Below, piece after piece: positions 1 through 8,309 of a stretch of 64,000 bases of DNA (positions are counted from its first letter, which is position 1; every line of letters starts with the position of its first letter). The position numbers were made by a program, and so were the translations under genes. Source of the stretch: Perognathus longimembris pacificus (Eukaryota; Chordata; Mammalia; Rodentia; Heteromyidae); contig NC_063172.1 in the NCBI RefSeq assembly GCF_023159225.1, forward strand, positions 62,244,828 to 62,308,827. The letters are read 5' to 3'. The notes under the pieces were generated by a model. That model searched no databases. It was given only the letters and a program-made list of their open reading frames with translations, and had not been told where the DNA came from.

Positions 1-61
1 TCCAATAGAAATGTAAGCAATGCCAGGAATGTAAGACCAAACCAGATATACAGGCACTCAA

Positions 62-250
62 AGGGAATGTAGCTTAGTGCTACGTAGAGAGCTTGGCTAG
101 CCCTGGGTTCGATTTCTCAGTACCACCTAAACAGAAAAAGCTGAAAGTGATACTTACTATGGCTCAAGTGGTACAGAACTAGCCTTGAGCAAAAGCTCAG
201 GGACAATGCCCAGGCCGTGAGTTCAAGCTTCAGGACTGGCAAATAGAAAA
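62..250 (+). repeat. IDL-Geo SINE (diverged)
   Basis: The left arm has a recognisable tRNA-like B box (GGGTTCGATTTC). The right arm shows the 'GGCTCAAGTGG ... CTAGCCTTGAGC ... CAGGGACAATGCCCAGG' signature and ends in an A-rich tail. Several substitutions mark it as an older copy. It lies inside ASPH intron 1. Confidence 0.8.
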
Positions 251-1637
251 AGACTTATCTCACCCTACCCACAGGCACAGAGGAGGGCAGGGGCAGGGAC
301 TGGGCAGCCACACAGGCCCGTCAGGAGCCTCCTGACCTCCCAATCGATGGCTAGAGCTCTTCCTCAGAGATTCCGGTAAACTGTGAATGGGTTGTATTTA
401 TGGACAGGCTTTTGTATTACATGCCATTTATTTTTAAGTGACACAGCAACGGGGGGGGGGGGGGGGTAATATGTATGTGCACTGTGAAATAGGTAAATAT
501 TTAAAATAAAAAATGGTTAAACATACCAAATCACCTCAAACATCATTTCTTCCTAGTGAAAATCATCAAAACCCTTTCTTAGAGGAGTTTTTTGGGATGC
601 ACAGTATATTAATCGGCACGCATTGCGCAACCCACACCAGATCTTCTTCCTTCCATCTAATTGTACACGCGGGTGTTAATTTTATAACATTTTATACCTT
701 ACTACCGTAAGTTTCAGGTCAAACCACAAGTAGAAGTGATGTATCCCAGATGCAAACCAGGCAGCCCATTTTTGAGATGTTCCACAGTAGCTGGAAGAGC
801 CTCAAAAGACCACATTGTATCTGACCTCTGATGAGAAACAGTTAAGTTAGAGACCTGAGATCAGCTATAATATCACTAATTTCAGATGTAAACTAATGAA
901 ACAAACTGTGGGATACAAAAGGTCTCAGTATAAGCACTGCCTTAGGAGCAACCCTGTTACTTGAAACAGCATCTCAAGCATACTAATGGACTGCTTGAAT
1001 CTGCATAGTTTTAGTTTTGAACATTCCATCAGAAGGGAACTGTCAGAGAAACACAAAGGCATGAAAATTGGCCTTGGGCTACTGAAACTCAAAAAGACAG
1101 AGTAATTCTCGCCATTGGAGAAGACTGAGATTAGATCTACTGAATGACCTACATAGTTCTTAAATAAACGTAATATGAATCCAGGTAATCAGAAGGTCTC
1201 CCAAACTGCATGGCCTCTCTAGAGAAAGAGGTGGGCTTTTTGTGGTTTTGCTTTTTGCAGGACAGTTGGTAGGGTGCTTTCCTTTTGGGAGCAGACAGCA
1301 TAGGAGTTAAACATCTGATTCTAACCCAAAGTAGGGCAACTAGTTCATTCACATGACCTTTTATCCTTGTTTCTCTGTTGGTAACTAGCTGAAATGCAAG
1401 TTGAGCATACTTATTTTCTAATAATCTCTCCTCTGAGACATGATTTCAACACATAACAAAACATAGTTCTTCCTGCTTTCCGTAGATTAACATGTTTGGT
1501 CTTTAAAACGTGCTTAACAATACTCTCAGAACGACTGTAACAGTTTCATATTATCTGAACATACTGGACAAATGCTATTAACTAGACAACAACAAAACAT
1601 AATAATAAGAAAACCCACACTGTAAAAGGCAGGTGGA
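251..1637. other. ASPH intron 1, mostly unique sequence
   Basis: No coding exon or clear repeat was recognised here. The only structured element is a run of 16 G at 451-466. The short open frames have no recognisable domain and no codon bias. Confidence 0.6.
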
Positions 1638-1845
1638 GGGGCTGGGAATATGGCCTAGTAGTAAATTGCTCATCTCGTATACTCAGCCCTGGGTTCGATT
1701 CTTCAGCACCACATATATAGAAAAAGCAGGAAGTGGTGCTGTGGCTCAAGTGGTAGAGTGCTAGCCTTGAGCAAAAAGAAGCCAGGGACAGTGCTTGGGC
1801 CCTGAGTTCAAGCCACAGGACTGGAAAAAAACAAAACCAAACAAA
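1638..1845 (+). repeat. IDL-Geo SINE
   Basis: It begins GGGCTGGGAATATGGCC (A-box region) and carries the B box GGGTTCGATTCTT. The right arm is AAGTGGTGCTGTGGCTCAAG through CACAGGACTGG, with an A-rich tail. Both monomers are present. Confidence 0.9.
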
Positions 1846-2485
1846 AAAGGCAGGTAGAATAGGCCAAGTGGTACAAAGCCTGCCTAGAAAATGCAAGGCC
1901 CCAAGATTAACCCCAAATACTATTTTTTAATGGAAGGAAAGTGGTAAATATCTCTATTACACTGTAAATGGCCCTCAAATAAGCAAAAAACTGTAAAATT
2001 CTTGAGGCACACAGAGTCTTCCTATCTGTCATCTTAGGACGGTTAATGGAGGATCTAGAAACTGGCCCTAATTGATAGTCTCTTGGCAAAGAAAGGGAAT
2101 TTCACCAGGGCCTTTTTATTCAAAAGAGCAAGAATGTAATCAGCAGCACACTGTTCATGTTCAGTATTTAGCCTAAGTTAGTTCGTTATTTAATCTAGGA
2201 CACACTGAAAGCAAAAACAGAAAAAAGAATAACCAACTCAGAAGTATTTTTTAAAAATAACCAAAATTCATCAAAGTTGTGAATCTCTATCTTAACAGAA
2301 CAAATTTATTTAATTCTAAGGTAAGCCTTATCTAGACAAACTCTTACTACTATATTCAAAACTTGTTCCAGATGTTAAGAGAATTAAATATCGGCAGCTA
2401 TGAATTTTTAAGTAGTTTTCCATCAAGCCTTTGGGGAAATAGAATGATTAAATATTAATACTAATTTTAAAATCTAATTGTTGTC

Positions 2486-2690
2486 AGGTGCTGGTTGCTC
2501 TTGCCTATAATCCCCTAAAATCTCAGGGGGCTGAGATCTTAAGATCGTGGTTTAAAACCAGCTAAGGAAGAAAAACCCAAAAGTCCATGACACCCTTATC
2601 TCCATTTAACCACCTTAATGTCGGAAGAGTACTAGCCTTGAACATAAAAGCTAAGACACAGCATTCAGAACTAAATAAACAAGTAAATAA
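2486..2690 (+). repeat. B1-like/Geo composite SINE (degenerate)
   Basis: The left arm resembles the B1/Alu 7SL-derived core ('GCCTATAATCCC...CTGAGAT'). The right arm is an eroded Geo monomer ('AGTACTAGCCTTGAACATAAAAGCT'-like region near 2627-2650). Flanking 1846-2485 and 2691-3007 are AT-rich intron in which nothing was recognised. Confidence 0.65.
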
Positions 2691-3007
2691 ATATCCAAAC
2701 ATAATTTTTGTTCTACAACCTGATGCTGTAAACTGGAAGATAAAAACGCTCTACAGTGACACCTACTGGTCATAGGTAGTATATAGTTGCAGGAACTTGC
2801 TAGTAAGAAATATTAAAAAAAATAAAAGAAAAAGATCAACTCTACTTATTTCAAACAGTTAAAGACAATGAAAGAAACACAGACTTTAATTTTTTCCTCT
2901 GTAAAGCTTCAAAGGACTAGGTCCTTTTTACTTCATACTTTTATACAAAAATCTAAGAAAAAAAATGTTCCTATGCGATAGCACGTTAGAAAATCTAAAA
3001 TTCAGCA

Positions 3008-3245
3008 GAGCGCTGGTGACACATCTGTAATCCTAGCTACTCAGGAGGCTAAGATTTGGAGGATCAAGAATCATGGTTTACAGCAAGCTCTGGCAGGGAA
3101 AGCGTGTGAGACTCTTATCTCCAATTAACCACCAGGAAACCGCAAGTGGCCGGGGGCCCAAAGTGGTAGAGCATTAGCCTTGAGCAAAAAGAGCTCAGGG
3201 GCAGCGCCCAGGCCTGAACTGAAGCCCCACAACTGACAAGGAAAG
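3008..3245 (+). repeat. B1-like/Geo composite SINE
   Basis: A full composite. The left arm has 'CTGTAATCCTAGCTACTCAG', followed by 'GAGACTCTTATCTCCAATTA' and then the Geo monomer with 'GCCTTGAGCAAAAAGAGCTC'. The right end is A-rich. This is the second common SINE design in the window and shares its right arm with IDL-Geo. Confidence 0.85.
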
Positions 3246-3706
3246 ATAAAAGAAAGGAAAAGAAAATGTAAAAGTCAAGTAGTATGAAGTAAGAAATAAC
3301 GACAGAAAAACCTGGCTTCTCGTTTTTGGATCTTCCTGTAATTCTCTGGGTTTCTGTGGGCTGGTCAACTGGCAATCTTTCTAGGCACCAGTGTCTCATC
3401 TACATCATGTTTTGAACAAGAAACTAAGTAGGTTTCACAGTAATGTCTGCTAAACCTTCTTCAGCTTTGAAGCACAGTCACAAATCAATTTTTATTGAAC
3501 AACAACAAAAGAAAAGTGCTGTAGAAAAAGAATACCAATTAATGTAATTTACATGACTTCAATACTACTAAATTTTGGGAGTGCTTGTTTGCATCAGTAA
3601 GGGGACTTCAAATCTGGGCTTGAGTGCTGTCTTTTAGCTTTCTTGATGAAGGCTTGAGCCAAAGCTCTACCTCTGGAATTCTGGCGGTAAATTAGAGATA
3701 AGAGGT
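3246..3706. other. ASPH intron 1, nothing recognised
   Basis: Unique-looking intron sequence without an ORF, repeat or motif that I can support. Confidence 0.5.
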
Positions 3707-3747
3707 TTTTGTTTTGTTTTGTTTTGTTTTGTTTTGGGGGGGGGGGA
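3707..3747. repeat. (GTTTT)n plus G-run simple repeat
   Basis: Five GTTTT units run directly into a run of about 11 G. This is probably the reversed A-rich tail of the minus-strand SINE fragment that follows. Confidence 0.85.
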
Positions 3748-3830
3748 TTGCCTGTGCAGGCTTCTAACTGCAATCCTTATTTTTCAGTCTCCTGAGTAGT
3801 CATGAACCACTGGCACCCACTTTGGGGTAT
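3745..3830 (-). repeat. B1-like SINE fragment
   Basis: The reverse complement shows the 'CTACTCAGGAGACTGA' core with the 'GGTGCCAGTGGTTCATGACT' start. Only the left arm is present. Confidence 0.6.
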
Positions 3831-3980
3831 TTAGTTTTATAGCACCAGCAATGTCCCTCTTATACAGATTTTCTTTTATAAATTGTTTCATGACAATTAT
3901 GGAACCAACAATTGTGTAAAATGATTCCTCAAAAAGAATTTACTATATAAAATGCCTATGGGAGTCAGAATAGGTTGAGT

Positions 3981-4085
3981 CAGGGAGCTAGCTGGTGGCT
4001 CACTCCTGTAATCCTAACTACTCAGGACAATAGAGCATTGGCCTTAGTTCAAGTTCCAGTACTGGCAGATGGAAAGAGAGAGGGG
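3981..4085 (+). repeat. B1-like/Geo SINE, internally deleted
   Basis: 'CTGGTGGCTCACTCCTGTAA' and 'CTACTCAGGA' run straight into 'GAGCATTGGCCTTAGTTCAAG'. The middle of the composite is missing and the Geo end is truncated. Confidence 0.65.
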
Positions 4086-4420
4086 GGGGAGGACTTTTTA
4101 AAATGGTTTAGTTATTGCGTGGGGGAATATGATGCACACTTCCAAAAACTGTTTCTTACTAATAACAGGTCAGACAAAGCCACTTTCTCAGAAGCAATCA
4201 ATGCTGTGCTCAAGAGTCCCAAGGACAAAGTGGAAAGATGAAGGGCTGAATATGGGGGTGGGGGGGAGGGGGGAAGGGAACTGGATCATGTACAGAGATG
4301 AGGGGAGGAGGAGAAGAAGGAGGTACAGGGGGAAGGAAAATAGGGGACTAGCAAGAGAGAGGTAAGCTTCATTTACAAACAGCTACAGAACACTTTCTCT
4401 GAAGGTTCTTGTCATTTAGG

Positions 4421-4452
4421 TGTGTGTGTGTGTGTGAGTGTGTGTGTGTGTG
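4421..4452. repeat. (TG)n microsatellite
   Basis: About 15 TG units interrupted by one GAG. Confidence 0.95.
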
Positions 4453-4674
4453 GCCTTAGCCACCAGGGGCTGCTCTCTACACTCACTGCATGTTTTAACA
4501 GGCACTTAATGACAAGGGAACAAGAAAACTTTTACTTATGTCCAAGATGAATTAACTCAGGCTGTAACTTCGAACTGTGTTCCTCTTCCCATTCAGAACA
4601 CAAATATTGGTTCTCGGAATGTAAATGTGTGCGGGTGGATTTCACTGTACTACTTTTGCTACTGACGTTTATTT

Positions 4675-4800
4675 CTTTCACTCCCTAATCAAATATTTAT
4701 TGAGCACCTATTCTGGGCAAGGACCATTCAAAGAGTTGGGAATAAGAGACTGATAAGAGATAGGACAATCCTGTTCTGGATGACCAAGAAGAGGAGCTAC
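4675..4800 (+). repeat. L2-like ancient LINE fragment
   Basis: 'AATATTTATTGAGCACCTA' followed by 'CTGGGCAAGGACCATTC' and 'GGAATAAGAGACTGATAAGA' resembles the conserved L2 3' region that commonly gives 'tatttattgagcacctac'. No ORF. The rest of 4086-5236 is intron in which nothing else was recognised. Confidence 0.55.
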
Positions 4801-5236
4801 AAAGGAAATTGTTTAAAATACAATCACAGTTGCCTGATTCGTCTTCTTGACCTATGTATCAATGCACCGCAAGCTGGTCCTAGTGCAGGCTGTGAATCAT
4901 TTTGAGGGGAAACGTATGGCTCACGTGTGGCACATCTGGATATTCTGGTTAGAATACCCTAAATATGAGTCAAAGGAAATATAAAAGAAGCAGAGGCCAC
5001 TGTAACAGGAGACGAGAAACGGATTTAAAACATCTGTTCTCTGTGCTGGGTAAGCGCTGGGAGGAGGAGGAAGGTGGGTACCCGGCCGATATTTTTTCTT
5101 TATGGAAATAAAAAAGGGGAGGAAGAATAGAGAAAAAAACACCCGCCTAGTATCCCACGGCAGTCCTTGGCACTGAAGAGGTAGACTGAGAAAAAACTAC
5201 GTTTGTAAAGTCTATTTAAAATAAGCTGCAAGCGCA

Positions 5237-5516
5237 TTGGACTCATTCCCAGCTCCCCCTCCCGTCTACCCATCACCCCCTCCCCAACACCCCCCTCTCC
5301 CCTACCCATCTACCCACCACTCCCCTCCCCATCACCCCCTCTCCATCACCCCCTCCCCATCACTCCCTCCCCCTCCCCCCCTCCCCATCACCCCCTCCCC
5401 ATCACCCCCTCCCCCCTCCCGTCCACCCATCACTCCCTCCCCCTCCCCATCTACCCATCACCCCCTCCTTCCATCACCCCCCTCCCCATCACCCCCTCCC
5501 CCCACCCCTTCCCCTA
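5237..5516. repeat. Pyrimidine-rich minisatellite in ASPH intron 1
   Basis: Tandem variants of a CCCCATCACCCCCTC unit with almost no purine other than the A of 'ATCA' on this strand. On the ASPH sense strand (minus) the tract is G-rich, with many runs of 4-5 G. It starts about 0.5 kb downstream of the ASPH exon 1 donor. The proline-rich frame read through it is an artefact of composition. Confidence 0.9.
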
Positions 5517-5993
5517 GTCCTCTGAGTTGCTGCACGACGCGGCTGGCCAGGGAGAAACTCACTTCCCCTGACTTTGGCTCCTTTTCCAGCTCTCCCCCCC
5601 GCCCCCCCCCCGCAAACACGCGAAGCCGAGATCGATTGTTCTCCAACTCCCACTTCCACGAGCGCGGGGGAAAGCCAGGGGAAGGTCGCGGAGCGAGCGG
5701 CCTGGATGCCGGCTCCACCCGCAGGCGAGCGGGCCGGCCAGGCCCCGGGATTCCCCGGAGGGGTCTCCCCACCCGACGGGGCGGACCGTCCGCACGGCGC
5801 CCCGCTCCCCAGCGCGCGCGGCCCGGCCCGGCGAGCGAGGCCTCCGCGGGCCGGCGAGGCGGAGGGCGAGGCGGAGGGCGCGGCGGGAGCGGGAGCGGGC
5901 GTACGGGTGGGGGGATCGCACCCGCAGCGCCCGCGGCTCCCGGGGATCCCCCCCACCCCCATCCCCCGGGCCGTGACCCCGGCCCGCACGGAT

Positions 5994-6002
5994 TCTGACC
6001 TC
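5994..6002 (-). other. ASPH exon 1 splice donor
   Basis: On the minus strand the exon end reads ...GAGAG|GTCAGA, with GT at 5999-5998. The phase-1 junction fits the Arg-Arg-Glu junction known in ASPH. Confidence 0.75.
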
Positions 6003-6129
6003 TCCGAGCGCCGGAGCTGCTACTGCCACCGCTGCTGCCCGTGCTGCTGCTGCTGCTGCCGCTGCCGCCCGAGCCGCCCGAGCCGCCGCTGCCGCCGCCG
6101 CCGCCTCTGGCGTTCTTGCGAGGGGCCAT
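6000..6129 (-). CDS. ASPH: ASPH first coding exon (aspartate beta-hydroxylase / junctin / junctate)
   Basis: ASPH is a type II membrane protein of the ER and sarcoplasmic reticulum. Its long form hydroxylates Asp and Asn in EGF-like domains. Short splice forms (junctin, junctate) act in calcium handling. This exon encodes 43 residues starting MAPRKNAR, then a Gly/Ser tract with repeated GGS triplets and a Ser run, ending SSGARR. That order (basic start, Ser/Gly linker, GARR at the exon end) is the known N-terminal cytoplasmic tail of rodent ASPH. The coding part runs from ATG at 6129-6127 to 6000 and ends one base into a codon. It is followed by a GT donor at 5999-5998, which fits the next residue being Glu. 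The transmembrane and catalytic exons lie to the left, outside the window. The GGS and AGC repeats are codon-repeat driven and probably vary in length. Recognition is by similarity to the remembered N-terminus. Confidence 0.85.
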
Positions 6130-6223
6130 CGCGCACTCGGCGCGCGCGGGCGGGCGGGCGGGCTGGAGAGGACCCGGGGCGAGGGTGGGGAGGGTGGGGG
6201 GCCGCAGGTGCCCCGGCACGGAT

Positions 6224-6240
6224 CACACACACACACACAC
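6224..6240. repeat. (CA)n in the ASPH 5' region
   Basis: About eight CA units lie roughly 95-110 bp upstream of the ASPH start codon, in the 5' UTR or core promoter. Confidence 0.9.
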
Positions 6241-6613
6241 GGAGGACTTTCCCCGCGTGCCGCCTGCGCGCGCCCAGCCCACGCGTGCACCCCGCCGCTG
6301 ACTCTCCCCGCCAGCGGGCACGCGCGGCTCGCGGGTCCCTCCGCCACGCCCCTGCCCGGCCTCGCCCCGCCCACGGAGGCCTGAGTGACAGCGGGGCCAG
6401 CCAATCGCCAGCGCCCCTACCAAGGGGCGTGTCCCCGTCGCGCTTCTCTCCCGCCCCCCCCCCCAGCTCCGCAGTCTCCGGGCCTTTCTGGCGCGGCGCC
6501 GCCGCTGAGGAGCCTGAGCGGCTCCCAACCCTCCAATCTGTCTCGGGATTTTGGAACGTGGCAAACGTGGGACCGACCGGGCTCTCGCGAGCGTTGGCTG
6601 ACTTGGCAGGATC

Positions 6614-6648
6614 GGGGGCGGGGCCGGGGGCGGGGCCGGGGGCGGGGC
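6614..6648. promoter_or_regulatory. Triple GC-box tandem array
   Basis: Three head-to-tail copies of a GGGGGCGGGGCC unit give three overlapping Sp/KLF consensus sites. An E-box CACGTG follows at 6656-6661. The array lies about 0.5 kb upstream of the ASPH start codon. Confidence 0.8.
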
Positions 6649-7375
6649 TAGGAGGCACGTGGGCGGCGCGCAGAAGAGGCGGGCGGCGCCGGCCTCTCCC
6701 GCGAGATGGGGTTCCTTCCCCTCCCCCCCAGCCCCCGAGGGCCCGCACGCCTCCCGGGAGCGATGCGGGTGGCTCGCCCGCGCCGGGACACGCCCGAGGC
6801 GGTGCCAGCGGACGGGCGAGGTGCCGGCCCCGTGGTCCGTCCGACCTCTTCCCCGCGTGCGCCGTCGCTGTTGAGACCGAGAAAGGGGGAGAGGCGCCCG
6901 CGCCGTCGGCGATCGCTCAGCCCCGGGGCCCGCGTCCCTCCGGGGCCCCGTGCGCGGACCTCCCGCGGGCGCGCCTGCACCTGTGCCGCCGTCCCGTCGC
7001 GCGCGTGGGGCGGCGTGCACGTCGAGGCCTGGCGGGCCAGGGGTGTCACCCGACGGCGTCCCCACTCGCCGACTCTGATTGCACACGATCTCCTCCAGTC
7101 CCCGAGGCCTCTGCCCGGTTCCCGGCCGCGCTTGAACGCGAGCGCCCGGCGGCGTCTCCCGAGCCCGCCAGCCAGCCGCCGCCACGCCGAGCGGTTGCTC
7201 CCTGCCATCCGGCTGGCTGCGCCCTGGGTAACCTGCCGGCTCCCCGCCCTCCCGGGGCCGCCGGAGCGGGGAAGGGCCCGCCGGCCGCTGCCCCGCCGGG
7301 AAGGTCTCCGGCTGCACCCGGGCCCCGGCCCCGTAGACGCACCGACGACCCATCAAGGTCAAACCTGCAACCCTG

Positions 7376-7545
7376 AGCCAAGGACTCCGCTTCCTGTTAA
7401 CCGCAGTGGAGCTGCTGGAAGCAGCCTCACCTACTGAATCTCCTGCTGGCCCCTTGGATAGCTTCCTAGGACATCATTTCCATAGAAAATAATATGGATT
7501 GGGGGAAGGTATGGGGGATCAACCTGAGTAATGGCATTTAATGTA
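7376..7545. other. Spacer between CpG island and SINE
   Basis: Base composition drops sharply here to ordinary AT-rich sequence. Nothing recognised. Confidence 0.5.
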
Positions 7546-7564
7546 CATATATATATATATATAT
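7546..7564. repeat. (TA)n microsatellite
   Basis: About nine AT units directly 5' of the Geo SINE monomer. Confidence 0.9.
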
Positions 7565-7565
7565 G

Positions 7566-7662
7566 AGCTGGAAATGGCACTGTGGTTCAAAGTGGTAGAG
7601 TGCTAGCCTTGGGTAGAAAAGCTCAGGGACAATGCCCAGGCCCTGAGTTCAAGCCCCATGAC
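7566..7662 (+). repeat. Geo SINE monomer, split by the provirus
   Basis: The sequence from 'GAAATGGCACTGTGG' through 'GAGTTCAAGCCCCATGAC' is a Geo right arm without an ID-like left arm. It breaks off exactly where the retroviral LTR begins. The rest of its A-rich end continues at 16031 to about 16062, so the SINE is older than the provirus. Confidence 0.8.
7657..7662. repeat. Provirus target-site duplication, left
   Basis: CATGAC directly precedes the TG of the 5' LTR and is repeated at 16031-16036. Six bases is the usual duplication made by betaretroviral and IAP-type integrases. Confidence 0.95.
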
Positions 7663-7679
7663 TGCGGGAAGCCGGCAGC

Positions 7680-7701
7680 GGCGCCATTACAGGATGGCGC
7701 C
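7680..7701. promoter_or_regulatory. Perfect inverted repeat near the start of U3
   Basis: GGCGCCAT, six bases (TACAGG), then ATGGCGCC: two 8-bp arms that pair perfectly. The right arm with its preceding G resembles a YY1 core (GATGGCG). IAP LTRs carry a similar 'ACAAGATGGCGC' segment at this place. The copy in the 3' LTR is at 15693-15714. Confidence 0.6.
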
Positions 7702-7875
7702 TGCTTCCTGGCAGCCCTAACAATAAACAATTTCCTAGACGGCAATGCTTAGTGGACTTTCGCGCCCAAACCCCGCGCACGCGCAAGCGAGCTCTAGTCC
7801 CAGCCAATCCCGAAGCGGTTGCTAGTAACAACCAGCCACAGACCAATCAGGGAGCGACCCTTGCTCCCCCAAGCG

Positions 7876-7882
7876 TATTTAA
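7876..7882 (+). promoter_or_regulatory. LTR TATA-like box
   Basis: TATTTAA lies 29 bp after the second CCAAT box and about 65 bp before AATAAA. Transcription would start near 7905. Confidence 0.7.
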
Positions 7883-7944
7883 GCAGGCGTTTTTTGGCCC
7901 GCGGCGCCCCTCGCTCCAACCCCCCTTCAACCGAGCAGCTCTTC

Positions 7945-7950
7945 AATAAA
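7945..7950 (+). terminator. LTR poly(A) signal
   Basis: AATAAA, followed by a GT-rich stretch (GTGTGGTGGTCG) at about 7971-7982 suited to 3'-end processing. The functional copy is in the 3' LTR at 15958-15963. Confidence 0.8.
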
Positions 7951-8019
7951 GTGCGATTGAGAAGGATCCTCGTGTGGTGGTCGTCTTTCTTGCTGGACGA
8001 GGTAGCCGCCCGCCGCAAC

Positions 8020-8037
8020 TGGTGCCGAAACCCGGGA
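8020..8037 (+). other. Primer binding site for tRNA-Phe
   Basis: TGGTGCCGAAACCCGGGA, two bases after the LTR, is the complement of the 3' end of tRNA-Phe (GAA). IAP elements use the same primer. MMTV and HERV-K-type viruses use tRNA-Lys. Confidence 0.9.
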
Positions 8038-8092
8038 ACCACGCGAGGGGACAAAGAGGATCCAGAACTCAACGCACGAAGAGGTAACTTCC

Positions 8093-8103
8093 CTCAGGTA
8101 TGT
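8093..8103 (+). other. Candidate major splice donor in the leader
   Basis: CTCAG|GTATGT, with the junction after 8097, is the best donor between the primer site and gag. Weaker alternatives are GAG|GTAACT near 8082 and GTAAGT motifs near 8228 and 8245. The 8038-8309 leader probably also holds the packaging signal, which I cannot delimit. Confidence 0.6.
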
Positions 8104-8309
8104 GGACTGCCGTTCCTGTCTGGTGGCTTCTTATTATCCTTCCGCTGTGGGTGCTGGTGGCGGGGGTGTGTTTGCTTTGTTTGCGCTGTGACGAACCTGG
8201 AAAGGAGTGCCGCTGTATTGATCTAGAGTAAGTCAGACGCGAAAGTAAGTCCGCGGTAGATAACGCGGCTTTCGCCCGTGGGTAGGACGCTCGTAGATAA
8301 GAGTGCGCC

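Larger units (their letters stand above)
5570..7375. promoter_or_regulatory. CpG island and ASPH promoter region
   Basis: About 1.8 kb of very GC-rich DNA dense in CG dinucleotides, in contrast to the AT-rich flanks. It contains ASPH exon 1 near its left third. Elements seen include CCAAT at 6401-6405, TCTCGCGA at 6583-6590, a GC-box array at 6614-6648 and an E-box at 6656-6661. The many long overlapping frames on both strands are expected in stop-poor GC-rich DNA and are not genes. No TATA box was seen next to exon 1, which fits a dispersed CpG-island promoter. The part to the right of 6700 could also support divergent transcription. Confidence 0.85.
7663..8017 (+). repeat. 5' LTR (355 bp)
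   Basis: Starts TGCGGGAAGCC and ends CCGCCGCA (TG...CA). It contains two CCAAT boxes (7804-7808 and 7843-7847), a TATA-like TATTTAA (7876-7882) and AATAAA (7945-7950). U3 is therefore about 240 bp, and R plus U5 are short. I found no mismatch to the 3' LTR reading base by base. The LTR is too short to encode a protein such as the MMTV superantigen. Confidence 0.97.

Noticed and set aside
4129..4365. Overlapping small frames near 4.1-4.4 kb as an intronic gene
   Set aside because: They run through G-rich and A-rich low-complexity sequence and a truncated SINE, with no domain.
5237..7437. Very long overlapping frames in the CpG island (up to 600 codons) on both strands
   Set aside because: They follow from GC-rich, stop-poor sequence, overlap one another in all frames, are rich in Pro, Arg, Ala and Gly, and show no domain. 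Only the short ASPH exon 1 is recognisable.
7819..8226. 135-codon frame running from U3 through R/U5 into the leader
   Set aside because: It has no ATG start (it begins at a TTG) and crosses LTR control elements and the primer site. No domain was seen.
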